36,167 nt of DNA from Deltaproteobacteria bacterium. Its GTDB lineage: Bacteria > Myxococcota_A > Polyangia > JAAYKL01. The notes beneath the pieces were generated by a model. The model saw nothing but the letters and a program-made list of their open reading frames with translations, was not told the DNA's origin and did no database searches. Shown piece after piece: positions 25,360 to 34,437 of the stretch (the stretch's first letter is position 1; each line of letters begins with the position of its first letter). The DNA lies in the NCBI GenBank assembly GCA_016935665.1, contig JAFGQN010000032.1, positions 1-36,167 of the forward strand, read 5' to 3'. The translations under genes and the position numbers were made by a program.

Positions 25360-25653
25360 AGGCGGAAAATAATGATTTTTAGCCCTAAAAAAACGCCATT
25401 TTGGTTCTACCGTTCATTCAGCTTAATTGCCGATTTTTCGTTCGCGTTCAGATTCAAGCTTGTGACAACAGCGCTACTTGCGGAAAAAGTGCAACAGCCA
25501 TAGTGAAAAATGTTGAGTTTCACTGTAATAATTTTCCTTCGTCGGGCTCAAGGCGCAGCATGCACATCATTGTGATTACCGTTCCCCCAAAAAATCCTGA
25601 TGAAAACCAGGCGCCTTCAAAAGAATAAGTGAATTCCCCCCAGGGAGGAAGCC

Positions 25654-26095
25654 GTGCGGGCATGGGGACCGGTGGTTCGGAAGTCTGGATTTGGCAAATC
25701 CCGCTGGGCCGATTCCATCAGGTATTGTGATGAACTCGTACTGAATGCGAAGGATGACTGGCGGTTACCCAATGTTAATGAATTGAGAACATTAAACCAA
25801 GGGGTGTGCAAACACTGCCTGGGGAAGCGACTGCCTGGGGGATGCTGTTGATTGTTTTGAACCTGAATGTCGAAGAGGTGACAACGGTGCGCCATATGGT
25901 CTGGGCGATGGTCCCACAGGGGATGGTTGCTATTGGCCGGACGCCCTTGTCGGGGGGTGTGGTTCACATTGGTCCAGCTCTGAGCAATCGGATAGTGTCA
26001 ATGTGGCCTGGACTATCAATTTCCATGGAGGAGTTATCTCCGACAATCCAACCAGCGGTTCAAACTATATTCGCTGTGTGCGGGGTCAGATGTAG
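25654..26095 (+). pseudogene. DUF1566 (Lcl C-terminal-type) domain gene, frameshifted and 5'-truncated
   Basis: The first frame reads SRWADSIRYCDELVLNAKDD then WRLPNVNELRTLN; this is the conserved W.eA..yC..l.l.g..DWRLPn..EL motif of DUF1566. The second half is in the +1 frame: GCANTAWGSDC, VDCFEPECRRGDN, HWSSSEQSDS, AWTINFHGGVISDN and SNYIRCVRGQM, the matching YWSST...aw.v.f..G.v......YvRCVRg motif, ending with a TAG at 26093. Removing one G from the G4 run at 25801-25804 joins the two halves seamlessly as LNQGCANTAWGSD. No start, signal peptide or N-terminal part is recognisable upstream, so this appears to be a gene relic; 25307-25640 otherwise holds nothing recognisable. Confidence 0.75.
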
Positions 26096-26496
26096 CTTGT
26101 AGTGCTGTTGGGGAAGACCTGGACTTTGCCAGGCCATTATGGGTTTTCCTTACACACACCGTTTCGGTCGCGGACGAGACTATTGGAACCATCCTGTTTT
26201 TTTGTGAGAGTGATTTGAGGAAAGTCCTGTTTCGTTATTTACAGCTACGCAAATGAACCTCTCTTTTTGTCGAACTTTTCAATTCTTTACGGATTTCCTC
26301 GGCCGAAGGCTACGGAGGGCAATTTGCTCCTGACGGTTGGTTGCACCAGGGGATAAATGCGCTGAGTGGGCTTGCACGACAGGAGTCAACACGTTATCAA
26401 CAGGTCACCGGTGGGACAACATTCATCAAAAGAAATGTCATTGGCATAGGAGTCATGTGGAACAATAGACGGGTTTCACAAAACACTGCGCACGCG
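26096..26496. other. Intergenic region without recognisable features
   Basis: 401 bp after the DUF1566 relic and before the end of the convergent lipoprotein gene. A short plus-strand ORF (26341-26568) overlaps the neighbouring gene and shows no recognisable motif. No terminator is evident. Confidence 0.4.
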
Positions 26497-28572
26497 CTAC
26501 TGAAAGAACAGTTCCGGGGTTGTGTTGTATACCGGTCCAATGCCGGATGCACCGCTTTGGTTCACTAAATCCACCGCATTCAGGTAATAATATGGAGATG
26601 TCGATGAGCTGCTCGATACAAAAAACAGAACACCGCTGTCGGGGCTGAACTTTAGAAATCGGTCCGACGGATATGAATGTTCATATACACCTGAATCCAT
26701 GTACGCCACATGGTATGTCAGCGTTTTCAGGTTGGCCAGATATACGTTTCCTTTAAATACCGGGTCCGTGCCGCTGTAATCTGCCACATACCCCACAATG
26801 GCAGCCAGCTCCCCATTGGGACTCATTTGAAGGTGGGTAACGGCTTCTTCACCCATATCCGGACTGATTTTCACGGGCAAAGACAATTCACCCGCAGCCA
26901 CGGAGGCACCGTACACCGCATTGGTGGATGCCGCCAAAAGGCGCGACCCATCGGGACTCAATCCCCCAAAGCGCGTCAACTGTTCTGCGGCCACACTCAT
27001 GTGCGCTTCTTTGTAGGGGATAGTGGATAAATCGGAATATGTAATCTGGTCCAGCGCCGTGTGCTCCAAAAACGCCACCGACTGACCGTTCTCATCCCAG
27101 TGCACATTGTAATCACAGGCATAACCGGTACTGCGCGCCACATCAATTGTGTTGCTGCCGTCTTCCACGTCAATAATCGCGTTACCCCGTGTGGCCTCGT
27201 CCGGAATGAACATCCATTCGTAATTGGCGCTATGGGCCGCGCAGTAGCCACAGCCATCGCCCACCATTGTGGCGTTGTCGTTCGCGTACACCACATAGTG
27301 CCGCCAGCTTTGACACGGGCCGGAGACGGTCGTTTGCAGGGAAATGGCCAGTGCCTGTCCGTGGGGCGAATTGAAGTGATCGGTAAGCAGCGCGTAGGCA
27401 GTGCTGATGCTCCCCAGCGCTGATACGGCTCGTTTGGATGCGGTGTCCACCACATTGTCCTGAATATCCACCAGCCAGGCTTCCGTTTTTCCCACCACCA
27501 GCAGAGTATCATTGTCGACCGGCGCCGCCCATGCACCCTGAGCCGTCATAGTCACCGTACCCACTTCCACCAGCGCGTTACCGAGGGTATACCAGTGAAC
27601 CATCATGGCGGCTGCATCGTATTCCACTGTGAAACCAATTGACCGGCTGTCCGGAGTCCAGGTGGGCAGCGTAATGTGTTTACCCGAAACAATAATGACC
27701 TCTGTCCCTGGCCCTTCGTCGGATATTGGCACCAGCACGAGTTCATCGGTGGTTCCGACGTCCCGCGTGTACAGGAGATACCTGCCATCGGGTGAAAAGC
27801 CATACAGGGCGGGAGACGCGCCACTATCGGGCCAATCGTAAACCGTAAAGAGCTGTCCCGTGGCTGGAAATGTGATGTCCATCAGTTTCACATCATGGGT
27901 GTCACTCAAATAGGCCATCCATTTATTTCTAAGGACTTTCCATTGAAAATTCTGTGTGGTTTGGGTGTCCCCCGCATCGGTCACTTTCACTGAAAAGGTG
28001 AAGTCGCCCCCTTTTGCAGGGCGGCCGTGCAGTTTGCCATTGGTAACTTCCACGCCTGTGGGCAGATTACTGCCTGCTTCCACTGTCAGCGCATACGGTG
28101 GTTTGCCACCGGCGATGGTGAATTCAAACTCAAAGTCCTGATTATATTTCCCATCGGGGATTTGCGCCGGCTGGAACACCAGAGGGGCAATGACGTCGGA
28201 TTCGCTTTCGGATTCTGTGTCTCCTTTGGCTGTGTCAGTGGTTTGCGTATCTCCAGTATCGGAATCGTCGGTGCCGTTGGCGGTTGTTCCGGTATCTGTT
28301 GACACGGTGTCCTGCGTGTCCGTTTGTGACGCTGTGTCTTTATTGCCTGTACCACTGGCCGTGTCGGAAAGCGTATCTGCATCCGTTTGCGTCCCGGATT
28401 CTGTATCCTGCCCGGTGCCACTGTCTGTTGAGAAAGCCGAATCCCCGATCCCCGCAGAATCCGAATCGGTGGCGGTGGCCGTATCGGGCGCTTTCAAATC
28501 AAAATCGGAAACGCAACCACTGATAAGAAAAACCATCCACACGCTGCAAAACAATCCACATATTTTTATCAT
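26497..28572 (-). CDS. Thr/Ser/Asp-linker lipoprotein with Ig-like domain and TolB-type propeller
   Basis: A 691-residue lipoprotein: signal MIKICGLFCSVWMVFLISGC with lipobox ISGC, an AAAGGA site before the ATG. Residues about 25-130 form an acidic Thr/Ser/Asp linker. About 130-215 is a putative-Ig (He_PIG) domain: IPDGKYNQDFEFEFTIAGGK, PPYALTVEAGSNLPTGVEV, NGKLHGRPAKGGDFTFSVKV. The rest is a beta-propeller with WD40-like PD40 units (FSPDGRYLLYTRDV, WTPDSRSIGFTVEY, WDENGQSVAFLEH, LSPDGSRLLAAS, MSPNGELAAIVGY, FSPDSGVLFFVSS). Such propellers are usually protein- or glycan-binding platforms. Two Cys-rich loops (GPCQSW, GCGYCAAH) suggest oxidised extracellular folding. It lies 43 bp downstream of the TPR-PEGA gene. 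Confidence 0.8.
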   Translation of the reverse strand: MIKICGLFCSVWMVFLISGCVSDFDLKAPDTATATDSDSAGIGDSAFSTDSGTGQDTESGTQTDADTLSDTASGTGNKDTASQTDTQDTVSTDTGTTANGTDDSDTGDTQTTDTAKGDTESESESDVIAPLVFQPAQIPDGKYNQDFEFEFTIAGGKPPYALTVEAGSNLPTGVEVTNGKLHGRPAKGGDFTFSVKVTDAGDTQTTQNFQWKVLRNKWMAYLSDTHDVKLMDITFPATGQLFTVYDWPDSGASPALYGFSPDGRYLLYTRDVGTTDELVLVPISDEGPGTEVIIVSGKHITLPTWTPDSRSIGFTVEYDAAAMMVHWYTLGNALVEVGTVTMTAQGAWAAPVDNDTLLVVGKTEAWLVDIQDNVVDTASKRAVSALGSISTAYALLTDHFNSPHGQALAISLQTTVSGPCQSWRHYVVYANDNATMVGDGCGYCAAHSANYEWMFIPDEATRGNAIIDVEDGSNTIDVARSTGYACDYNVHWDENGQSVAFLEHTALDQITYSDLSTIPYKEAHMSVAAEQLTRFGGLSPDGSRLLAASTNAVYGASVAAGELSLPVKISPDMGEEAVTHLQMSPNGELAAIVGYVADYSGTDPVFKGNVYLANLKTLTYHVAYMDSGVYEHSYPSDRFLKFSPDSGVLFFVSSSSSTSPYYYLNAVDLVNQSGASGIGPVYNTTPELFFQ

Positions 28573-28615
28573 CTCATTGTCCTTTTAAATGCTGGTTCCA
28601 AAAATTGGCCCGAAA

Positions 28616-29653
28616 TTAAAATGTTACACCCAACCCGGTGGCGGGCGCCCAACTGAAACGGCTCTTTTTGACGCGTTTTGCATGCAGAATCAGCAGCACT
28701 GTGCCAGCGGCCAGGCAGGCGCCCCCCGCAATGAACCCCACTTTCAAAACAATGGAATCCGTCCAGGCGTCATCGTGGCTTTTTTTGGCCATGTTAAAAT
28801 CGGTGAGCAAACCACTGGTATTGAATTTGTCCCTGTATTTCTCCCAGTTGTCGTTGTCGTCGGCAAACTTTTTCGAATATATCCCGCCAAGTGTCACTCC
28901 CGCCACGCCCAGCACCGCAGAAACAATACCGCCCACCAGCAACCCCTTTTGGGGCTTTGAAACGCGAGGTAACTGCCGTTGAGGTGTCTCTTCTTTGGGG
29001 GCATTGTCGGCAGCGGAGGGTTCGGGTGTCATGGTGATTTCGTCCGCAACTGATTTGGCGCCTGTGGCACTGTCATCGCCATCGCGCACGGTCACCTGTG
29101 TGGTCATCCCGCCCGCCACCGTGACTTCCGTCTCCAGCAGTACCACGCCTTCTTTTTCGACTTTCACCGTATGGGTGCCAATGGACACGCGCACCGGTCC
29201 CGGAAGCGGCACTACACCGCGCGGGGCGTTATCCACATACAGCACCGCATCAGAATCCGCAGTGACAGCCACTGTTCCCACCAACATGCGCAACCGCCGG
29301 ATTTCCGACATCACCTCGTCGCTGCGACTATCAATTATTTCGTCGCCCCCTTCGGCCAGGTATTGCTCGAACGCCTCAATGGCCAGACCGTACCGTTTGG
29401 CCGCTGTCTCCGCCTGGGCAATATTGAACAGCAGCCGCCAGGTGGGCGAAATATCGTAGGCCCGCCGAAATGCCTCGGCCGCTTCCAGATACTTTTCCCC
29501 GGTAAACAGCTCGCGTCCTTCATCGAAAGCCATTTTGGCGTGCGTTTTTTTTACTTCAGACGCGTCTTCGGGAATCCCCTGAGCTCTGGTTGAAACCGCT
29601 CCAAAGGTGATTACCAAAAAACACAAATAAATGACGTATCCTCTCATAAGCAT
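28616..29653 (-). CDS. TPR and PEGA domain exported protein with C-terminal membrane segments
   Basis: A 345-residue protein with a signal peptide (MRGYVIYLCFLVITFGAVST, cleaved near RAQ). Residues about 35-115 are TPR-like helices (AKMAFDEGRELFTGEKYLEA, AEAFRRAYDISPTWRLLFNI, YGLAIEAFEQYLAEGG). About 125-200 is a PEGA domain: VGTVAVTADSDAVLYVDNAP, RGVVPLPGPVRVSIGTHTVK. The C-terminal region contains two hydrophobic stretches (LLVGGIVSAVLGVAGVTLGG and VGFIAGGACLAAGTVLLILH). This layout is common in exported proteins of delta-proteobacteria near serine/threonine kinase or secretion genes; the role is unclear. Two start codons are possible, 29653 and 29647, both placed awkwardly from GGAAAG. Likely first gene of an operon with the following lipoprotein. 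Confidence 0.8.
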   Translation of the reverse strand: MLMRGYVIYLCFLVITFGAVSTRAQGIPEDASEVKKTHAKMAFDEGRELFTGEKYLEAAEAFRRAYDISPTWRLLFNIAQAETAAKRYGLAIEAFEQYLAEGGDEIIDSRSDEVMSEIRRLRMLVGTVAVTADSDAVLYVDNAPRGVVPLPGPVRVSIGTHTVKVEKEGVVLLETEVTVAGGMTTQVTVRDGDDSATGAKSVADEITMTPEPSAADNAPKEETPQRQLPRVSKPQKGLLVGGIVSAVLGVAGVTLGGIYSKKFADDNDNWEKYRDKFNTSGLLTDFNMAKKSHDDAWTDSIVLKVGFIAGGACLAAGTVLLILHAKRVKKSRFSWAPATGLGVTF

Positions 29654-29730
29654 TCATCTTTCCAACAGGTGATGTCAGTACAGCAACGGTTCACAGACGG
29701 CGATTATCGCTTCCATAAAAAAAAATCAAT

Positions 29731-29761
29731 ATCAGATACAACCGGATTAAATCAGATACAA
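29731..29761 (-). promoter_or_regulatory. 11-bp direct repeat ATCAGATACAA at 20-bp spacing upstream of TPR-PEGA gene
   Basis: ATCAGATACAA occurs at 29731-29741 and 29751-29761, exactly 20 bp (two helical turns) apart, 80-110 bp before the gene start at 29653. The core ATACAA recurs at 29815-29820 and 29828-29833. Repeats on the same DNA face suggest an operator or activator site. The rest of 29654-30168 shows no gene. Confidence 0.4.
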
Positions 29762-30168
29762 AAATGCGTGCCCGATTCAGTGTCATTAAATACTTACACC
29801 AATAATGAGAGTGAATACAAGATCGTCATACAATATTCCGTTTTTTTCACCAGGAGAGCGGATTCACCAAAGCCATACAATGATGAGCGAAAAGCAAAAA
29901 GAGATTATCTCAACTGTTACAGTGCCACCATCTGACGCAAATCAGTTGGCGGGCGTATTCGCCGGCGCCCATTTGTCACTCGCGGCAAGTGCACCACACA
30001 ATGAGTTGCAGATGAGGCAGTTTTCACAGACAACCATTGCCTTGTATTCATAGCACAGGATGATTTTTAACGGACGTTCTCACAGGATCACCGATGGTTT
30101 TTGGAAGCGAACAGTGCAGAACCCCAAAATACAATTTGGAAAATTATAGGTAAATAGTCTGAATCCTG

Positions 30169-30197
30169 TTGTCAGCCATTTGAAGGTGCATTATAAG
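30169..30197 (+). promoter_or_regulatory. Promoter of tRNA-Val
   Basis: TTGTCA (30169-30174), a 17-bp spacer and TATAAG (30192-30197) match consensus at 5 of 6 in each box, and the start of transcription would fall a few bases before the tRNA at 30209. Confidence 0.75.
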
Positions 30198-30208
30198 TTC
30201 CCCGAAAC

Positions 30209-30280
30209 GGGCGTTTAACTCAGCGGGAGAGTGCAATCCTCACACGGTTGAAGTCACTGGTTCAAATCCAGTAACGCCCA
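30209..30280 (+). tRNA. tRNA-Val (anticodon CAC)
   Basis: A 72-nt cloverleaf folds completely: acceptor GGGCGTT/AACGCCC, D-arm ACTC/GAGT with a 7-nt loop containing GG, anticodon arm CAATC/GGTTG with loop CTCACAC (anticodon CAC, reading GTG), 5-nt variable loop AAGTC, T-arm ACTGG/CCAGT with loop TTCAAAT, discriminator A. CCA is not encoded (ACA follows), so it must be added enzymatically. GTG-specific valine tRNA is the non-essential isoacceptor in many bacteria because TAC can also read GTG. Confidence 0.95.
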
Positions 30281-30286
30281 CAAAAG

Positions 30287-30317
30287 AGGCCGTCGGCAGT
30301 TTGCCTGCGGCCTTTTT
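30287..30317 (+). terminator. Rho-independent terminator of tRNA-Val
   Basis: AGGCCG pairs with CGGCCT, with additional pairing CGGCA/TGCC in the stem, and TTTTT follows (30313-30317). It starts 6 bases after the tRNA. Confidence 0.9.
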
Positions 30318-30379
30318 GCTTATGTAACGCCGCCTGGGTTTCCCGATTATTCTTCCAAACACAGAAATTGATATTCGAC

Positions 30380-30406
30380 AGCGTCAAACGCTCCCGAATT
30401 TTCGGG
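30380..30406 (-). terminator. Two adjacent hairpins after the C25 protease gene
   Basis: CCCGAA-TT-TTCGGG (30393-30406) and AGCGT-CAA-ACGCT (30380-30392), both perfect stems, lie 18-45 bases beyond the stop of the protease gene. No T-run follows, so they may protect the 3' end or act with Rho rather than as a classical terminator. Confidence 0.4.
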
Positions 30407-30423
30407 GATCAGTGTGGATTGAC

Positions 30424-33400
30424 TCAACGCCAGGGATTTGGCGTTGCCGGGTCGCCCAGCAGGTTGAAGGTGGCTATGGCGTCGACGGAGGGAATTCCAG
30501 GTTGCCCGGCAAGTTGGTGTTTGGCATTGTACAGCGCCTCGCCAATCGTTTCTGCAAGGCCAGACGCCAACTGATAATTCACAGCGTACGACAGGCTATC
30601 GACGGACGCGGGTTGCGACAGGCTCGAACTGGCCACCGCAGCCACTGCGCCACCTTTGGGATTGCTCACAAATGCCCAGGCCAGCGAGTCATCCCATGGG
30701 CCCGTAAAGGCGCCGTCAAAACACGACCAGGACAATAGAACAAACAGCCGTTCGTTGGAAAGCGCTCCCACACTGGATACGGTTGCAAGCTCGGGCGACG
30801 ATGACCATCCGCTCAGGAATGCGTGACCGTTGAAATTCACCACATCCAGTCCTCTGTCGACGGCGTTTACGAAATCAGCGGCCGCATCGAAGGCGTCGTC
30901 CCGATACAGTCTCACCGCGCTTCGCGCGTCCAGCCCCGTCACTTCAATCTGCATCTCTGCCGCAGATTCAAATACGCCCACTTTGTTTTGCGACACATTT
31001 TCGTCCCGATCGGCGATAAACAAACTGAGACCGGCGCCGCCGCCTCTCCATCCAATAATCTTGTCGACCACCCCATTGGCTTCTTCAACCGTTTCCACCG
31101 CGAGTCGGCCAATGGAAACTCCCAAAAGTCCATCCACATAGTAGCCGTCTGAAGCGGCTTCGTAGTTGTCCGCGAGTGTTTTATGAAACGGCGCAGGAAC
31201 AAAATCCTCGTTGCCCAAACCAAGGTATCCCAGAGGATCCACAGATGCAGCGCCCATCAGCAGGACATAGCGGGGCGCCTGTCGCCAGACGGCATGCGCC
31301 GTTGCAATGAGATTCCGAATGGCGCTGGGATGTTTGTTTCCGTAATTGAACGCATTGTAGGCGTCGTCCGTTGTCACAATTTTTACGGTGAGACCATTGC
31401 CGCTATGAAAAGCAGCCATTTTTTTTGCTGCATGCGTAAACATCGGATGGGTGATAATCAGATAATCTGCCTGGTTGTTCCGACTTGCAAGGGGGCTCTT
31501 CGCCGGGAAAGGGTCGCCGAGAGACGGTTCCAGGGCATCTGACAGCGACACTAGAAGCAGTTCCTGTGTTTTGCCACTTTTGTTTCGCCGAGTCGGTGGA
31601 TTGAACACAATACCGTCCGGATTTTGGGGAGTTGTCCTAAACCCCGTCAGTTCCACGGGATGGCTGTCGTCAGAAACATCAAACAACCGATATGCAGAGC
31701 CGGGAATCAATCCGTCAACTTCAACACACTGCCCCGCTGGCGCTTTAAAATAGAGTCCCTCCGGTAATGCGCGAAGCGGCCGTTTCATCGATACAGTCAC
31801 GCTATCTATCCAAAGAAGATCTATCGTGCCGGTGTTGAGAATGCTGAGCGCCAGGGTATTTTCGCCCTCCTTTAGTATCCCCGCCGGAACAGTGGCAGAC
31901 AGGTGGGTTTTGTCTCGCCCTTCCCACTCAAATACGTCGAGAGAAACGCCATTCACAGAAAGCTGCGCGGTATGATCCATCCCCACAACGTTCGCCAGTC
32001 CTGCCACCGATACAGAAATCGTCGCTGCGTCGTCAGTAACTGCGGTCAAATAGAAGTTGACTTTTGCGGGTACTCCCACAAATGCCATAGCCCACTGGAA
32101 GGGATCGCCAGACGGTGTGCTGACGTTGTACAGATTGTTCTGCGCAAATGGGATGACATCCTCATACTGGCGAACAGGGCTATCGCATCCCAAAAGGGAC
32201 ACCCGTTTGCGGCGCATTTTTTGCGGCGTGCCCCGGGACAGCACATATGCCTGAGCGTCGGTATATCGGTTGGCCGCCACTGTTCCCAAAAAGTAAATGC
32301 CTTCCTGGCCCATCAGCGTGGGAATACTTTTTCCATTTCGCATCACGCGTATCCCACGCTGCACCCTGGAGCGCTGCCCCAGGGCGGTCCCAAGGGCGTC
32401 ATATGCCACGAACTGAAGCCCGTCCACGTCCACCTCGGCGCTCACCGCCATTTTACCATTGTATGCCTTCTTTGGGGAAACGGCGGCCATACCAAACAGT
32501 GTATGCAATCTGTCCATCACAGATGCAGTTTCTTTTTGCTGCCACAGCGCACTTGCGCCTCGGGAACGCCATGTGGACGACCCGCGCATGAAAAAATCTT
32601 CGCCCGTTGCTTCCATAATTGAATGAGACGTGATCTTTCCACCGTACGCCACATCGTCAATTCGGTACATATTCCCCTTTTTACCCATCACATCAAAGAA
32701 GCTGTATCCTCTGCCAAAGGCGGAATCCCCAAGGCCGGGAATGGGAATATCGTTCAACCGTTGCCAGTTTCTGCCGGTCTTCCGGTACACATGGAAGCCG
32801 GCATTGCGTCGCTCCGCACCGGTCTTCCAACTAAGCAATACTCCCCCGCTATCCAGCGCCACCGCCCAATGGGCCAGCATCCGAACAGAAAGCGGTTCAA
32901 CATCCTCTTCTGTGCCGTCGTAAATGATAAAGCCGTTGTCACCTTCGCCCGGTTCAGGCGCATTATCTGTTACATTCACCAGACCCGAAGTTGAAACGGA
33001 AATGCCGATTGTATCGTTGGTATAATTAAGCCCCAGGAGGTCGTAGGGGATAGAAAACTCTGCGAAGCTTCCGGACCAGGCGAAATCCCCGCCCGCTGGA
33101 ATCAAATCATCGGTCAGCTCCAGCGTTACGTCCGTAAATCCGTCGAGGTCTGTGTCCAGATTTAAAAAGAAATCTATATCGAAACCAAGATAACGGGGAT
33201 TCACAGTCCCGGATACTTCCACCGCCACGTACAGGTTGCCATTTGATGGATCGGACGGATTGTCGATATTGTCATCCGTCACCCAGACATTCACAATATC
33301 CCTGTGCTCGAGAAGACCAAAGAGATAGTCCATATCATCGGCGTCCGCATATGTCCAGGCATCCTGCGGCCAGTCCGACATATCCCCATCAATTGTTGGG

Positions 33401-33474
33401 GTCGCATCCGCCAGGGAGTTCAGGGAAAACAGAAACCCAATTGAAACAAAAGAAAAAATAGAAAACTTGAGCAT
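30424..33474 (-). CDS. Gingipain-like (peptidase family C25) secreted cysteine protease
   Basis: A 1016-residue exported protein. Signal peptide MLKFSIFSFVSIGFLFSLNS ends near LADA; GAGGA site before the ATG. Residues about 26-185 (PTIDGDMSDWPQDAWTYADA, VAVEVSGT, FAEFSIPYDLLGL) resemble a CBM9/DOMON-type glycan-binding beta-sandwich; about 205-290 is a FnIII-like module seen in other C25 proteins (GGVLLSWKTGAERRNAGFHV, MYRIDDVAYGG). The peptidase occupies about 660-1010: ADYLIITHPMFTHAAKKMAA, PRYVLLMGAASVDP, SIGRLAVETVEEA, the catalytic H884 in VNFNGHAF and C918 in LLSWSCFDGAF, 34 residues apart as in gingipains. No C-terminal T9SS sorting domain is present. Cleavage specificity (Arg or Lys) cannot be assigned. 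Confidence 0.9.
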   Translation of the reverse strand: MLKFSIFSFVSIGFLFSLNSLADATPTIDGDMSDWPQDAWTYADADDMDYLFGLLEHRDIVNVWVTDDNIDNPSDPSNGNLYVAVEVSGTVNPRYLGFDIDFFLNLDTDLDGFTDVTLELTDDLIPAGGDFAWSGSFAEFSIPYDLLGLNYTNDTIGISVSTSGLVNVTDNAPEPGEGDNGFIIYDGTEEDVEPLSVRMLAHWAVALDSGGVLLSWKTGAERRNAGFHVYRKTGRNWQRLNDIPIPGLGDSAFGRGYSFFDVMGKKGNMYRIDDVAYGGKITSHSIMEATGEDFFMRGSSTWRSRGASALWQQKETASVMDRLHTLFGMAAVSPKKAYNGKMAVSAEVDVDGLQFVAYDALGTALGQRSRVQRGIRVMRNGKSIPTLMGQEGIYFLGTVAANRYTDAQAYVLSRGTPQKMRRKRVSLLGCDSPVRQYEDVIPFAQNNLYNVSTPSGDPFQWAMAFVGVPAKVNFYLTAVTDDAATISVSVAGLANVVGMDHTAQLSVNGVSLDVFEWEGRDKTHLSATVPAGILKEGENTLALSILNTGTIDLLWIDSVTVSMKRPLRALPEGLYFKAPAGQCVEVDGLIPGSAYRLFDVSDDSHPVELTGFRTTPQNPDGIVFNPPTRRNKSGKTQELLLVSLSDALEPSLGDPFPAKSPLASRNNQADYLIITHPMFTHAAKKMAAFHSGNGLTVKIVTTDDAYNAFNYGNKHPSAIRNLIATAHAVWRQAPRYVLLMGAASVDPLGYLGLGNEDFVPAPFHKTLADNYEAASDGYYVDGLLGVSIGRLAVETVEEANGVVDKIIGWRGGGAGLSLFIADRDENVSQNKVGVFESAAEMQIEVTGLDARSAVRLYRDDAFDAAADFVNAVDRGLDVVNFNGHAFLSGWSSSPELATVSSVGALSNERLFVLLSWSCFDGAFTGPWDDSLAWAFVSNPKGGAVAAVASSSLSQPASVDSLSYAVNYQLASGLAETIGEALYNAKHQLAGQPGIPSVDAIATFNLLGDPATPNPWR

Positions 33475-33605
33475 GCAGATTCCTCAAAGTGGCCGGTTAC
33501 ATTTTCGCAACCGGGTACCAACATAGCATAATAATTTACTCACATGGTAATAACTTTTTAAAAATTCTACCTATGCCAGGGGGCCGTGTGGGTTCCTGTG
33601 GGTTT

Positions 33606-33634
33606 AAAAGCGTGTGGGAAGATCGCTTTTTTTT
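33606..33634. terminator. Bidirectional terminator-like hairpin
   Basis: AAAAGCG (33606-33612) pairs with CGCTTTT (33624-33630) around an 11-nt loop and eight T's run to 33634 on the plus strand; on the minus strand CGCTTTT is followed by AAACC. It lies 150 bp beyond the rhodanese gene. The remaining 33475-33784 gap shows no gene. Confidence 0.45.
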
Positions 33635-33784
33635 AACTGTAGGTCGGGCATGCGGGCTCATATGGGTACGCGTTCAAATTTTAACGGGAAGAAAAAAATT
33701 TTTAACCGATTGGACTTATTGAATCGAAGCACACGACCATTGGCCGCACGACAGGGTAGAGCGGAAGAACTATATTGGATCTGG

Positions 33785-34210
33785 TCATTTCCCCGTTTCC
33801 ACTGGCAGGCCTGCGGACTTCCACGCGCGAATTCCGCCTGCCATGTTGTGCACGTTGGTATGCCCCTGCTCGCGCAGTGCATCTGTTATACGACCGCTGC
33901 GATTCCCGCTGCGACATGTGACGAAAATGACTTTTGCGTCAATAAATTCGGACTTTCGCTGAAGCACCTGTCCCATGGGAATGTGCTTCACCCCTGAAAT
34001 ATGGGCATCCGCATATTCATCGGGTTCCCGCACATCCAGCACCACCACACCCTCTTTGCCTTTCATGGCGGCCACTGTGTGGACCGATACTTCTTCGCCA
34101 AATTTTTCAGGATCGGTCTGCGCCGGACCAAATGCGGCGGAGGATGTGCATGACACCCACATGCCAATCCCCAACGACAGAACCAAAACAGCCAGTTTAT
34201 TAAATATCAT
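33785..34210 (-). CDS. Rhodanese-domain lipoprotein/periplasmic protein
   Basis: A 141-residue protein with hydrophobic N-terminus MIFNKLAVLVLSLGIGMWVS followed by Cys21, a probable lipidation or export signal. The single rhodanese domain covers about residues 40-135: VVVLDVREPDEYADAHISGV, KHIPMG, the active-site loop CRSGNRSG with the persulfide-forming C99, then NVHNMAGGIRAWKSAGLPVE. Rhodaneses transfer sulfane sulfur, or in such single-domain exported forms carry out sulfur trafficking or redox roles that are poorly known. AAAGGAAAG precedes the ATG. It is divergent from the next gene and separated from it by 227 bp. Confidence 0.9.
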   Translation of the reverse strand: MIFNKLAVLVLSLGIGMWVSCTSSAAFGPAQTDPEKFGEEVSVHTVAAMKGKEGVVVLDVREPDEYADAHISGVKHIPMGQVLQRKSEFIDAKVIFVTCRSGNRSGRITDALREQGHTNVHNMAGGIRAWKSAGLPVETGK

Positions 34211-34352
34211 TTTTAGCTTTCCTTTTTTTTTTCATATTACCAAAACTCCTCTCCTTCGCCATGCATATCCCCATTTAAAGGAGTCACCGAACAACGCTGC
34301 AGTGTCACGTTAATCTGGTATTAATATGTCAATTAATAGTTGTTGTGCCCTA

Positions 34353-34381
34353 CTGACAGGAGAATCCAACACTGATACAAT
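34353..34381 (+). promoter_or_regulatory. Promoter of the EGF-like lipoprotein gene
   Basis: CTGACA (34353-34358), 17-bp spacer, TACAAT (34376-34381): five of six matches in each box. Transcription would begin near 34388, giving a leader of about 50 nt. Confidence 0.65.
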
Positions 34382-34437
34382 CTGCACAATCGTCGCAAAC
34401 TTACAACCCATTCGTTTTTTGCCATATGGGGTCCTGA

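Noticed and set aside
26341-26568. 75-codon plus-strand ORF
   Set aside because: Overlaps the 3' end of the convergent lipoprotein gene, no ribosome site and no recognisable family.
28190-28588. Plus-strand Ser/Val-rich ORF
   Set aside because: Antisense of the acidic linker and signal peptide of the 26497-28572 lipoprotein.
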